Shown piece by piece: positions 1 to 10,281 of a DNA stretch of 64,000 nt. The stretch lies in assembly GCA_037190175.1 (NCBI GenBank), contig JBBCJM010000048.1, forward strand, positions 1 to 64,000, in the 5' to 3' direction. The DNA is from JBBCJM01 sp037190175. Lineage in GTDB: Bacteria; Pseudomonadota; Alphaproteobacteria; Rhodobacterales; Rhodobacteraceae. The translations under genes were made by a program, and so were the position numbers. A model generated the notes under the pieces. The model worked only from the letters and a program-made list of their open reading frames with translations. It did not search any database and was not told the origin of the DNA. The first letter of the stretch is position 1. The number at the start of each line of letters is the position of its first letter.

Positions 1-64
1 CCCTCTCTCCCGACGATCCAGACCCACGCGCGAAAGGCCCCAAACCTTCGCACCCAAACCCTGT

Positions 65-1735
<1,671 letters not shown>

Positions 1736-1736
1736 G

Positions 1737-2786
1737 TCACTTCCCCTTCTTCAGGCGCCGTTGCACGGCGGCATAGTCCCGACAGGCATCGATCATGTCG
1801 GCGTGGATGTAGTGCTGCTCGGCCGTCCTGAGATCCCGGTGGCCGAGCACCGGGGCGATCAGCCGGGCCGACCGCGGAGAGGTCCGGGCCAGCGTCGTCG
1901 CAGCCGCGTCCCGGAAAAAATGCGGCGGGATCGGCTGGCCCGTCAAGGCAAGGGTGATGGCGGACACCTTGCGTCCGACGTAGCTGTAGCTCATCGGATC
2001 CCCGTTGTCGCAGGCCCAGAGCACATAGTGGCGCTTGCCGGCCCTTTGCAGAAGGAACGGTCGGGCCTCCTGAAGGTAGCGGCGCAGCAGCCCGGCGGCA
2101 GGCTCGGGAACAACGGCCTCCCAATGCCGGCCATTCTTAGTGAGGTCGCCCGGCAAGGAAACCGTCAGGGTCTCGGAACCGACAAGCAGGGAGGTGCCGA
2201 TGTTCAACCCGGTGAGCGCCCGGTGGCGCATCGGCATCATGGCCAGAAGTGCGATCATGGTGGCGTCGCGCAGCCGTTTGGCGCGTTGCAGGGGCGTGGC
2301 TTCCGGCTCTACCTCGGGGCTGCCATGGCGGATGGCGGCTTCAAGCAGCAGCTGGCTCGAAAGGATCCGGCCTGCCTTGCGGGCCGGATCACCCCGCCCG
2401 GCAGCCCGGGCGAGTTTACGTTGCACGTGCAGATGGGCCGACCAGTCGGCATGGGGCGCGGCGGCCCGCAGGAGACGCAGTGCGCCGGTATAGAACATCT
2501 GGCGGCTGGTGGAACCGAGGTCGTCTTGCGAGTCCTGCCAGCCCCGCAGTCGGGGCAGGGTGGCGCGCGCGATGGGAGGTTCCTCGAGTGCCGTCGGTTC
2601 GTTCAGGTGCAGCCATTCCAGCCACCGGCCGTAAGACCGGGTCAGGATCCGCATCGACGAGGCGCACAGATCGGCCAGTGCGCCGCCGTCATCGAAAAGA
2701 CCGCCCTTCGCGCGCATCGCCTCCACCATCTCGCGATCGGCATCAGGCCATTCGGCCATGGGCATCGACATCCGTACCCGCATCAT
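1737..2786 (-). CDS. tyrosine recombinase / phage-type integrase (349 aa)
   Basis: The C-terminal half carries the tyrosine recombinase catalytic pattern: MRHRALTGL with the first arginine, HFFRDAAATTL with the H-x-x-R pair, and GHRDLRTAEQHY with the histidine and the nucleophilic tyrosine. The N-terminal half is helical, as in core-binding domains. The protein cuts and rejoins DNA through a phosphotyrosine link and probably acts with its two neighbours in moving the island. Its start overlaps the stop of the upstream integrase by 4 bases (ATGA), and the serine recombinase starts directly after its stop, so the three are cotranscribed and probably translationally coupled. Confidence 0.88.
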   Translation of the reverse strand: MMRVRMSMPMAEWPDADREMVEAMRAKGGLFDDGGALADLCASSMRILTRSYGRWLEWLHLNEPTALEEPPIARATLPRLRGWQDSQDDLGSTSRQMFYTGALRLLRAAAPHADWSAHLHVQRKLARAAGRGDPARKAGRILSSQLLLEAAIRHGSPEVEPEATPLQRAKRLRDATMIALLAMMPMRHRALTGLNIGTSLLVGSETLTVSLPGDLTKNGRHWEAVVPEPAAGLLRRYLQEARPFLLQRAGKRHYVLWACDNGDPMSYSYVGRKVSAITLALTGQPIPPHFFRDAAATTLARTSPRSARLIAPVLGHRDLRTAEQHYIHADMIDACRDYAAVQRRLKKGK

Positions 2787-4477
2787 TTGCCCTTCCGCTT
2801 CCCGGCGATCACCTCGCTGAAGGCCTGAAGCGCGGCATCCGTCTCGAACGCGGTGTAAAAATCCATCGTGGTGCTCACGGAGGAATGCCCGAGCAGGCGG
2901 CGCGCGACCTCATAGGAGCCGGGATTGGCCCTCAGCCAGATCATCGCCGCCAGGTGCCGGAACAGATGCGGGTTCATGGCGAGGCCGATCTCCTTGCGGA
3001 TCCGCTTCGACAGACGCGTGGAAAAGGCGGGAAGATCCACCGGGCCGCGGCCATCGCGCCGGGGAAAGAGCCAGGGGGTACCGGGCGGGCACAGCAGCGG
3101 CGCGCGGGTGGCAAGATGCCTGTCGAGCATGCGGCGGAGGTCAGGCGGCAGCTCGAACTCGATCCTGCGCTCGTTCTTGACATCGTCGGCATCGATCGCG
3201 ACGAAGACGAGGCCACCACCCGGGCGCTGCACTTCCCGGTCGGCACGCAGCCCGGCAAGGTTCTTGATCCGCATCGGGCAGGTCAGCAGGATGGCGATCG
3301 CCAGCGCGTCCTCCCGTGCCAGCGCCGCGTGACGGGGCGTGAGGCGGGCGGCCTTCCTGATGAGCATCTTGGGCAGATCGAGCAGCCGGCGCAGGGTCGC
3401 ATTGTCCTGCAGCGGACGGAGGCGCTCACGGTTCTTCGCGGTCAGGCCGGGTTGCTGCGACGGGGTCAGGCGCTGCGCCTGCTTCGACAGGAGCGCGATG
3501 ACCTTGTCGCCGAGATCGAGGCGCCGCGCATGGTTGCGCAGCATCGAGGCCATGTTGGCGATCACCGCATTGGGCTTGCCATTGTTGCGGGCGACCATGG
3601 CGCGCAGGCCCCGCTCGGCCCGCGCCGGATCGCAGAGGGCCGCGACCGAGTCGATCTCGCCCGCGGGCACCCCCGCCTGCAGCAGTTCCGAAGCAAAGCG
3701 CTTGAGCATGCTGGTTTGCTGCTTGATTGTCGTCGGGCGCAACGCGCGGATCGGGTCTTCCTCCGCGAAGGGATCGGGATGGGCAAGGCGCTGCATCAGC
3801 TGCGCCAGGTCATCCAGGAAGGCCGGGGGCAGGGCCTCGTCGGGCAACTTGATGACCTTCTTGCGGTTCGGCGGGATCAGGCGCTTCTGCGGCCAATCCG
3901 GGATCCGGTCGATCGCCAGATTCCAGCCCCAGATCGCGTTCTTCCAAGCCCAATCCGGCGACTTCGCGATCTCGTCGGCCAGCAGCGCGTCATGGAATGC
4001 ATCCGCGTGGATTTGGGTCACCTCGTTGGGCGCAATATCCCGCGCGCTGAGAAAATGCACGAAGCGACCGAGGCCGATCGTCAGCGACTTGTCCCTGGAG
4101 ACCACGACCGCGCGCCACAGATCGCGCCAGGGCGCGCCGAGGTCATCGACATGGCGGTTGCGGCGCGTCACGATGCCGACATGGGCCAGCGCGGATCGGG
4201 CAGCGCTGACGGCGTTCTGCCAGGTCTTGTCGGTCGCGCCGAGGGCCGCCGGCATGACATCCGCGAGCCGGGGTTGCAGCCATCTGGGCAACGCCGGGAT
4301 GTCCGCAGGATCGCGCCCCAGCGCCGACGCCACACGGCGCAGGCCGGAGACCATGTCGCGGCGGCGGCCGTCCGAGAGGCCCGGAGCCGTCTGGACCTGC
4401 TCGATCACGCTCTCAAGGGTCGCCGTGCCGTCGGGCATCGGCGCCGGTTCGAGCTGCTTCTGATCGATATGCTTCAT
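2783..4477 (-). CDS. tyrosine recombinase / integrase (564 aa)
   Basis: The start at 4477 (MKHIDQKQ) was chosen because AAGGAAGG precedes it and because the longer reading upstream crosses a non-coding, inverted-repeat-bearing segment. The C-terminal region has the tyrosine recombinase motifs: TCPMRIKNLAGLR with the first arginine, HLFRHLAAMIWL with H-x-x-R-H, and LLGHSSVSTTMDFYT with the histidine and nucleophilic tyrosine. The N-terminal ~330 residues are longer than in common phage integrases, as in the larger integrases of recombinase operons. The gene heads the run of three recombinases and overlaps the next by 4 bases. Confidence 0.88.
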   Translation of the reverse strand: MKHIDQKQLEPAPMPDGTATLESVIEQVQTAPGLSDGRRRDMVSGLRRVASALGRDPADIPALPRWLQPRLADVMPAALGATDKTWQNAVSAARSALAHVGIVTRRNRHVDDLGAPWRDLWRAVVVSRDKSLTIGLGRFVHFLSARDIAPNEVTQIHADAFHDALLADEIAKSPDWAWKNAIWGWNLAIDRIPDWPQKRLIPPNRKKVIKLPDEALPPAFLDDLAQLMQRLAHPDPFAEEDPIRALRPTTIKQQTSMLKRFASELLQAGVPAGEIDSVAALCDPARAERGLRAMVARNNGKPNAVIANMASMLRNHARRLDLGDKVIALLSKQAQRLTPSQQPGLTAKNRERLRPLQDNATLRRLLDLPKMLIRKAARLTPRHAALAREDALAIAILLTCPMRIKNLAGLRADREVQRPGGGLVFVAIDADDVKNERRIEFELPPDLRRMLDRHLATRAPLLCPPGTPWLFPRRDGRGPVDLPAFSTRLSKRIRKEIGLAMNPHLFRHLAAMIWLRANPGSYEVARRLLGHSSVSTTMDFYTAFETDAALQAFSEVIAGKRKGK

Positions 4478-4539
4478 CGCGGGGATCCTTCCTTGGTCAG
4501 GTCTGCCCTTGTGTGGACAGGGGGTGTCAGGGGTGGAGA

Positions 4540-4596
4540 ATCGGGAAGACAGGTTCACTATATCTGGGCCGTTTATTGTGGCCGGGTCTTCCCGAT
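4540..4596. repeat. 11-bp inverted repeat upstream of the recombinase operon
   Basis: ATCGGGAAGAC (4540-4550) faces GTCTTCCCGAT (4586-4596) across 35 bases. A second perfect palindrome, TGCGTAACGCA, lies at 4600-4610. The whole sits in the AT-richer gap between the HTH gene and the first integrase gene. It could be an operator for the HTH protein, a recombinase or excisionase binding site, or part of an mRNA leader. No homopolymer T run follows, so it is not an obvious terminator. Confidence 0.55.
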
Positions 4597-4643
4597 AAGT
4601 GCGTAACGCATTGACTTGAATGGACATTAGCGGACGCCAGTGA

Positions 4644-4853
4644 TCACTGGCGAAGGCGCTGGCGATAGAGCGCATGGGCCGCCGGATCGATGCGCAACAT
4701 GCGCCCGCCGGGGCCGACCCGGAGAGCGTCCAGAAGGCCGGCATCGATCGCCCGGCGCACGGTCTTCTCGGAGCAACGGTCAAGTTCGGCCACTTCACGC
4801 ACCGTCAGCAGGGTGCAGATACGGTCAGTCGGCTTCCTGAGTTTGGTCGTCAT
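4644..4853 (-). CDS. excisionase-like helix-turn-helix protein (69 aa)
   Basis: The core LLTVREVAELDRCSEKTVRRAIDAGLLDALRVG followed by RMLRID is a MerR/excisionase-type HTH (helix-turn-helix_17 class), which binds DNA near att sites or promoters. The start at 4853 (MTTKLRK) is preferred over the in-frame ATG at 4898 because the preceding small gene overlaps this start. It lies upstream of the recombinase operon on the same strand, so it probably controls direction of recombination or transcription of the integrases, perhaps through the inverted repeat at 4540-4596. A target in the DNA is not proven. Confidence 0.75.
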   Translation of the reverse strand: MTTKLRKPTDRICTLLTVREVAELDRCSEKTVRRAIDAGLLDALRVGPGGRMLRIDPAAHALYRQRLRQ

Positions 4854-4995
4854 TGCCGGTGTCCTCTGCGGTGACAGCCTGCAGATGCTCGCGGGCAACC
4901 CGGCGCGCGATCAGCGCGACCAACGCCTGCAGCGCGCCGTCGAGTTGCGCGTCAGGCGACAGGGGTTGAGGGAGCGGTCCGGGGCTGCGGTTCAT
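4825..4995 (-). CDS. small hypothetical protein (56 aa) overlapping the HTH gene
   Basis: A 57-codon frame begins MNRSPGPLPQPLSPDAQL, continues with a helix-forming stretch (ALQALVALIARRVAREHLQA) and ends in an acidic tail (DDQTQEAD). Its 3' end overlaps the start of the HTH gene by 29 bases in another frame, an arrangement that suggests translational coupling. No family was recognised. The amphipathic helix and the position suggest an accessory or regulatory peptide of the mobile element, but this is inference. Confidence 0.5.
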   Translation of the reverse strand: MNRSPGPLPQPLSPDAQLDGALQALVALIARRVAREHLQAVTAEDTGNDDQTQEAD

Positions 4996-5077
4996 GGCCT
5001 GACCGTGACCGGGAACCAGACACCGCGCTAAGTGGCACGATCCGAAAATATGTCGAGGTCGTGCCGTGAGGGGCCAG

Positions 5078-5911
5078 CTACACGATCTGACTCTTGAACG
5101 CCTGCAACTCGCGCATGATCGCGTCGCCGTCCAACTCGGAGGGAGGATCGGTCAGGCGACGGGCGATATCCTGTATCAGGTTGATCAGCTGGCCGGTGCG
5201 TTCATTGCTGATCGGGTCCGTGGTGAAGCTCAGCGGTCGGCCGAGCTCCAGCCAGAGATTGAAGATATGTGTGCACAGGATGGTCCGTTTCTGATCGCTG
5301 ACCTTGCGCTGGTCCGGTGCGCCGGGCAGCGTGGATAGACCCCTCGCATGCAGGGCTTCGAACACCCTGCGACAGTGTTCCAGTACTGCACGTGCCTGAT
5401 GCAGCTCCTCGACACAGGCGGTGCCGGGATTGGGCGTTCCGGGCAGCGATATCGGCGACAGGAGCCAAACCTCTTCCAGAGCGCTCGAGGCGCCACCCAG
5501 CTTCTCCTGTGCCATGCTGATCAGATCGATGCTGCGTTCCAGCTTCTTCAGTCCCGCTTTGCGACGTGCCGGTGTCAGCTCGGGTTGCGCGAGCGCCAGT
5601 TCCGCCGCGGTCACGCTGCGCAATGCCACTGACAGCGCGCGCAGCCGCTCCGCCGGGAGCTCGTAGTTCCCGGCAAGCTCCATGATATCCGGTTCCGCCA
5701 GTGCCATGTCTGGGCTCCCCTCCCTTGGCAGGTGCTTCCATGGCACGGTCGCCCGGGTCACAGTCTTGACCTGCCTGAACCTGATACGTTCAGCAGGATG
5801 CTTCGCCATATAGGCTGCGAAAATGGCCGCGTCTTCCGCACCGAACAGCGATCGGGACGGCTCTATGGAAGATCGCCCACCATCGTGCGGCTCATCCTCT
5901 TCCCCCGGCAT
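5078..5911 (-). CDS. hypothetical protein (277 aa) of the island's integration module
   Basis: The frame has sound codon usage and reads as a mostly helical soluble protein: residues ~70-130 form a long helical stretch (ELAGNYELPAERLRALSVALRS, then LKKLERSIDLISMAQEKL), and the end (ISNERTGQLINLIQDIARRL) is also helical. There is no signal peptide, membrane segment or motif I can name. The first internal methionine with good context is within the first 80 residues, so the true start may be somewhat downstream. It lies 82 bases upstream of the small gene and points the same way as the recombinases. Function unknown. Confidence 0.6.
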   Translation of the reverse strand: MPGEEDEPHDGGRSSIEPSRSLFGAEDAAIFAAYMAKHPAERIRFRQVKTVTRATVPWKHLPREGSPDMALAEPDIMELAGNYELPAERLRALSVALRSVTAAELALAQPELTPARRKAGLKKLERSIDLISMAQEKLGGASSALEEVWLLSPISLPGTPNPGTACVEELHQARAVLEHCRRVFEALHARGLSTLPGAPDQRKVSDQKRTILCTHIFNLWLELGRPLSFTTDPISNERTGQLINLIQDIARRLTDPPSELDGDAIMRELQAFKSQIV

Positions 5912-6313
5912 ATCCCGACCTCCGAAATCCCGACTGCACTGTAGGCATGAGGAATGTCCAAACCAACACTATCAGCTACCGATCCTGCGTATTGGTCCGT
6001 GGCGAAGGTCAGCTTGAACAGTTCCTGTCGTCGAGTGCGTCGAAACCCTTGCGGAAGCGGCTGACGCTGACCGGCTGATGGTCCAGATATTGAGCTGCGT
6101 TCTTGACAGGAGGTCGGGGTCGCCTGCCGCGAAGCCCTCGACCGGCCCCGGCCGTCATCAATATCCTGGCGCGGCAACGCGATCCCGCACCGGCAGCCCT
6201 TCTTCTCACCCCCGCCGCGCTGCGTCTGGCTCGAATGTTCGGTGGGTGAATGGGTTGCCACGCCAGGGGCCAGGCCATTGGCAACGCTTCGATCGCGAGC
6301 CTTCCCCACGCGC
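5912..6313. other. intergenic, no gene seen
   Basis: Reading frames here are short, with arginine- and proline-rich translations typical of non-coding GC-rich DNA. The segment separates the integration module from the 3' end of the RTX gene. I see no secure terminator, tRNA or IS remnant in it. Confidence 0.6.
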
Positions 6314-9079
6314 TCAGAACACGAAGTGGTCTTCGGTGAGGCTGCTCATGGCGATGCCGCGCAGGTAGATCGTGTTGGAGCCGCCGATGGTGATCCTGAC
6401 ATCGGCGCCGACCTGCGACATGTGGCTGGCAACCAGATCCTCATAGTCCGCGATGGCGCTGACCTCCGAGAGGTCGATCCGGTCGATCACCTGGCCGCTG
6501 CTGCCCACCTCGAAGTCTGTCACCTCGTCGGTGGCGAACTGGATGCCGCGGAAGACGAAGAGGTCCGCCCCGGCCCCGCCGGTCAGGGTGTCGTTGCCGG
6601 CATCGCCGTAGATCAGATCGTCGCCATCGCCGCCGTAGAGCCGATCGCCGTCGGCATCGCCATCGAGGGTGTCGTTGCCATCCCCGCCGTAGAGAGTATC
6701 GGCGCCCCCTTGCCCGCGCAGGTAGTCCGCCCCGTTCCCGCCGTAAAGCGTATCCTGGCCGTTGCCGCCCCGCAGAATGTCGTATCCGCCATTGCCCTCG
6801 ATCATGTCGTTGCCGTCATGACCGTCGATGATATTCGCTCCGTCGTCTCCGATCAGGGTATCTGCATGGACCGAACCTAACAGGTTCTCGATGCTGGACA
6901 GCACATCCCCCACCTCGACGCCTCCTGCGATACCGGGCTGTGCTCCGACAATGCGCAGATCGACCGAGACGCCCTGCGCGACGTTGTTGTAGTTCGCGGT
7001 ATCGACGCCCTGGCCACCATAGAGCGAATCCGCGCCTTGGGCTCCGTTGAAGACATCATTGCCGTTTCCGCCGTAGAGCCTGTCATTGCCGGGACCGCTG
7101 GCCAGATGATCGCCGAAGTCGCTCCCGTAAAGATCGTCTGCGCCGCTCGTCCCCCAGGTCACGATCCGCTCGTGGATTTCCTGAAGGTTCCAGTCCGTCC
7201 CGTCATCGAAGAGGATGCGCTCGATGCCCCAGCCTTCCGACGTGCTGTAGAGTTGATTGAGAACGGTGACGATCTGGGTTCCCCCGGGCGTTGTGATGTT
7301 GACCAGGAGATGGTTTCCGGCGCTGCCGCCGCTGGCTCGGGTCAGCGAGACGTCGGAGGAAGAAACGCCGATCAGTCGCAGCGTATCGATCTCGGCAAGC
7401 GAAGAGGAATTGTCGTTGATGGTGTCGTTGCCGTCCCCCAGGGTCCAGACGTAGGTGTCGCTGCCGGCGCCGCCGACGAGCGAATCGTTGCCGGTGCCGC
7501 CCACCAGCCAGTCGTTTCCGGCGCCGCCGGCGAGCGTGTCCTGGCCTGCTTCCCCGAACAGATTGTCCCGCCGCGCGCTGCCGGAGATGTTGTTGTTGCC
7601 GCTGGTCCCGGTCACCGTGGTCAGCGCTTCGATGTCGTCCAGCGACCAGACGGTTCCGTCGGCGAACTCGATCCGTTCGATCCCGGTGCCGGACAACGAG
7701 GCACCGTAGCGGTTGAGGACCGTGATCGTGGCGCCTCCCGTTCCCGCGATGGTGACGAGGAGATGGTTCAGGCTGCCGGTGGCCCGGGTCAGCGTGACCT
7801 CTGCGGGCAGGACATCGCCGAGGATCAGCGTGTCGCTCTCGGTCAGCGAGGTCGAGGTGTCGTTGATGGTGTCGGCCCCGTCGCCGCGGAGCCAGAGGTA
7901 GCGGTCGTTGCCCGCCTGGCCGTTCAGCGAGTCGGCCCCTGCGCCGCCGACAAGCAGGTCGTCGTCGCCTGCGCCCACGAGCGTGTCTGCACCGTTTCCG
8001 CCGAAGAGGTTGTCCGCATAGCCCGTCCCGGACAGGCTGTCGTTGCCGGTGGTGCCCCGTGTCTCGGTGCGCGCGAGGATTTCGTCGAGGGTCCAGGCGG
8101 AGCCGTCCTCGAAGAGGATGGTCTCGATGCCGCGGCCTTCGGTGGCGGACAGGAAGCGGTCCTTGACGGTGAGGGTTTCCGGGGTTCCCGATGTGGTCAC
8201 GGTCACGACGAGATCGTTCAGGCCGGAGGTGCGGGTCAGTTGCACGTCGGCGGCCGCCACATCCGTCAGATGAAGGACATCGATATCGGTCTGGCTCGTT
8301 GCGGCGTCGTTGATCATATCGTTGCCGTCGCCGCGCGACCAGCGATAGGTATCCGATCCTGCGCCCCCCACGAGGCTGTCCTGGCCGGCACCGCCGACCA
8401 GCGTGTCGTCCCCACCGTTCCCGATCAAGGTGTCATTGCCGCCAAGCCCTTCGATCAGGTCGCGGAATGCCCAGCCCGTGAAGGTGTTGGCGCCGCCCGT
8501 TCCCGTCGTGTGCAGTACCGCCACCGGATGGTTCAGGATGCGCGTGATCACCCCGTCGGCGTATTCGATCACCTCCACGCCGCGGCCGATCTGGGTCTGA
8601 TCGAACCGGTCGATCACCGTCAGGGTCGTGCCGCCGATCACAACCAGCAGGTTGTTGCCGCTCTTGTCCAGCGTTACCCCGGCCGAGCCGACGTCGAGCA
8701 GCGCCAATGTATCGACATCCGTGAGCGAGGCCGCCGTGTCGCGGATGATGTCGGCACCGTCGCCGAGCGACCATTCGAACCTGTCGTTGCCTGCGTCGCC
8801 GTCCAGATCGTCGGCGCCGGGGCCTCCGACGATGAGATCGTCGCCGGCGCCGCCGGTGATCGTGTCATCGCCGGCCAGGCCGAAGATGTTGTCCATCAGG
8901 GCGGTACCCGTGAGGGTGTTGTTCTGAACCGTGCCATTGAGCCTGGTACGGGTGAGGATGTCCTCGACCGTCCAGACCACTCCGTCGGCAAAGGCAATGC
9001 GCTCGATGCCCCGTCCGGGGTTGGCTGCGTCGAACTGGTTGAGGACCGAGATCATCTCGCCCCCCACCGTGATCTGCAT
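6314..9079 (-). CDS. RTX protein, C-terminal part with type I secretion signal (frame 4 of a giant gene)
   Basis: This 921-residue frame is the end of a single giant gene that runs from 17629. It consists of many GGxGxDxLx nonapeptide blocks (for example GGAGDDLIVGG, GGNGNDVFNG), which bind calcium as parallel beta-rolls. They alternate with ~100-residue spacer units of the pattern DxxLLVxI...GIERIxFADGxxW. The last 80 residues (GADLFVFRG, DRIDLSEVSAI, ending EDHFVF) are the typical C-terminal module of type I secreted RTX proteins. No ABC exporter or membrane-fusion gene is nearby, so the exporter must lie elsewhere. The N-terminal methionine shown is not a true start: the preceding frame reads into this one if one base is restored near 9106. 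Confidence 0.85.
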   Translation of the reverse strand: MQITVGGEMISVLNQFDAANPGRGIERIAFADGVVWTVEDILTRTRLNGTVQNNTLTGTALMDNIFGLAGDDTITGGAGDDLIVGGPGADDLDGDAGNDRFEWSLGDGADIIRDTAASLTDVDTLALLDVGSAGVTLDKSGNNLLVVIGGTTLTVIDRFDQTQIGRGVEVIEYADGVITRILNHPVAVLHTTGTGGANTFTGWAFRDLIEGLGGNDTLIGNGGDDTLVGGAGQDSLVGGAGSDTYRWSRGDGNDMINDAATSQTDIDVLHLTDVAAADVQLTRTSGLNDLVVTVTTSGTPETLTVKDRFLSATEGRGIETILFEDGSAWTLDEILARTETRGTTGNDSLSGTGYADNLFGGNGADTLVGAGDDDLLVGGAGADSLNGQAGNDRYLWLRGDGADTINDTSTSLTESDTLILGDVLPAEVTLTRATGSLNHLLVTIAGTGGATITVLNRYGASLSGTGIERIEFADGTVWSLDDIEALTTVTGTSGNNNISGSARRDNLFGEAGQDTLAGGAGNDWLVGGTGNDSLVGGAGSDTYVWTLGDGNDTINDNSSSLAEIDTLRLIGVSSSDVSLTRASGGSAGNHLLVNITTPGGTQIVTVLNQLYSTSEGWGIERILFDDGTDWNLQEIHERIVTWGTSGADDLYGSDFGDHLASGPGNDRLYGGNGNDVFNGAQGADSLYGGQGVDTANYNNVAQGVSVDLRIVGAQPGIAGGVEVGDVLSSIENLLGSVHADTLIGDDGANIIDGHDGNDMIEGNGGYDILRGGNGQDTLYGGNGADYLRGQGGADTLYGGDGNDTLDGDADGDRLYGGDGDDLIYGDAGNDTLTGGAGADLFVFRGIQFATDEVTDFEVGSSGQVIDRIDLSEVSAIADYEDLVASHMSQVGADVRITIGGSNTIYLRGIAMSSLTEDHFVF

Positions 9080-9096
9080 CGTCGTGCCGGAGCGTG

Positions 9097-10281
9097 TCAG
9101 GGTCGCGGCGCCCGAGCCACATCGACCAGATGCAGGACATCTATGTCGATCCCGCCGGCCACACTGTCGTTGATCGTGTCATTGCCGTCTCCGATCCTCC
9201 ACTCATATCGGTCGCTTCCTGCGCCGCCGGCCAGGAAGTCCGCGCCAGCGCCGCCGATGATCGTGTCGTCGCCGGTTCCGCCGGTGATCGTGTCATTGCC
9301 GCCCAGGCCGGTGATGAAGTCGCGATCCGTGGTTCCCGTAAGGCCTTCTGCCGATGCCGTGCCGGCAAAGACCGTGCAGCTGACGATCTCGTCGGCCGAC
9401 CACACGGACCCGTCGGCGAAGACGATCCGCTCGATGCCTACGCCATTTTCTGCGGAAGTGAACTGGTTCTGTACCGCGATCCGCTGCACGCCGCCGGAGG
9501 TCTGGACGTCGATCCAGAGATTGTTGCCGTTCCGGCTGAGCGCGACGTCGGCGGGGACAGCATCGACGAGAACCAGTTCGTCGATCTCCGTCGGACTCGT
9601 CCCGGCATCGTTGATCAGATCGACCAATGTGGTGCTGACGCCATCCCCCTTTGCCCAGATGTACCTATCGCTGCCGTTTCCGCCGACCAGGGTGTCGATC
9701 CCGGTCCCGCCATCGAGAATGTCGTCGCCGTCAGCGCCGGACAGAGAGTCGTTGCCTGCCAGGCCGATCAGGTGATCCGGTCCGCCAAGGCCGGTGCGGG
9801 AGTCGTTGCCGGAGGTTCCCGTGGTGGTCACCTTGCGCAGGATCTCGGCGCGGCTCCAGGTGGTCGTGGTGCCGCCATGGACAAAGACGAGCGCCTCGAT
9901 CCCGACGCCCGATGCCGGATCTTGGAGCATGTGCCGCAACTCGATGGTTCTCTCCACGCCTCCATCGTTGATCCTGACGATGATGCCGTTGTCGCTGGCC
10001 CCGCCGCGTACCAGGGTCACGTCGGTGGGTGCAACGCCGGTGAGAACGAGCCGGTCTTCCTCGTTTCGGGCCGTTCCCTCGTCATGCAGGATGTCGTTGC
10101 CATCCCCCGGGGCCCAGCGGTACTCGTCCGAACCGTTGCCGCCTTTCAGGGTGTCGTCGCCGGTGCCGCCGATCAGCAAGTCGGCGCCATTGCCCCCCAC
10201 GAGGCTGTCGTTGCCGCCCCCGCCGTCGATCGAATCCTGCCCGTTGCCGCCGCTGATGGTATTGTTCGAGGAATTGCCCAC
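9097..10281 (-). CDS. RTX protein, calcium-binding repeat segment (frame 3 of a giant gene)
   Basis: The frame begins at a GTG (VGNSSNNTISGG) with two RTX blocks (GNDSLVGGNGADLLIGG), followed by three spacer units like those in the next segment. It ends in an out-of-frame tail (VARAPRP). Restoring one base near 9106 gives the expected ATLTRSGTTMQITV and joins it to the next frame. Upstream, restoring one base near 10287 joins the preceding frame (PPTVTPG) to this one. It is an internal part of one gene, not an independent protein, unless the frameshifts are real. In that case everything downstream of the first, including the secretion signal, is lost. Confidence 0.75.
   Translation of the reverse strand: MGNSSNNTISGGNGQDSIDGGGGNDSLVGGNGADLLIGGTGDDTLKGGNGSDEYRWAPGDGNDILHDEGTARNEEDRLVLTGVAPTDVTLVRGGASDNGIIVRINDGGVERTIELRHMLQDPASGVGIEALVFVHGGTTTTWSRAEILRKVTTTGTSGNDSRTGLGGPDHLIGLAGNDSLSGADGDDILDGGTGIDTLVGGNGSDRYIWAKGDGVSTTLVDLINDAGTSPTEIDELVLVDAVPADVALSRNGNNLWIDVQTSGGVQRIAVQNQFTSAENGVGIERIVFADGSVWSADEIVSCTVFAGTASAEGLTGTTDRDFITGLGGNDTITGGTGDDTIIGGAGADFLAGGAGSDRYEWRIGDGNDTINDSVAGGIDIDVLHLVDVARAPRP

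Noticed and set aside
7037..9775. Open frame of 912 codons on the plus strand across the RTX repeats
   Set aside because: It is an antisense shadow of the calcium-binding repeats; the minus strand shows real GGxGxDxLx motifs.
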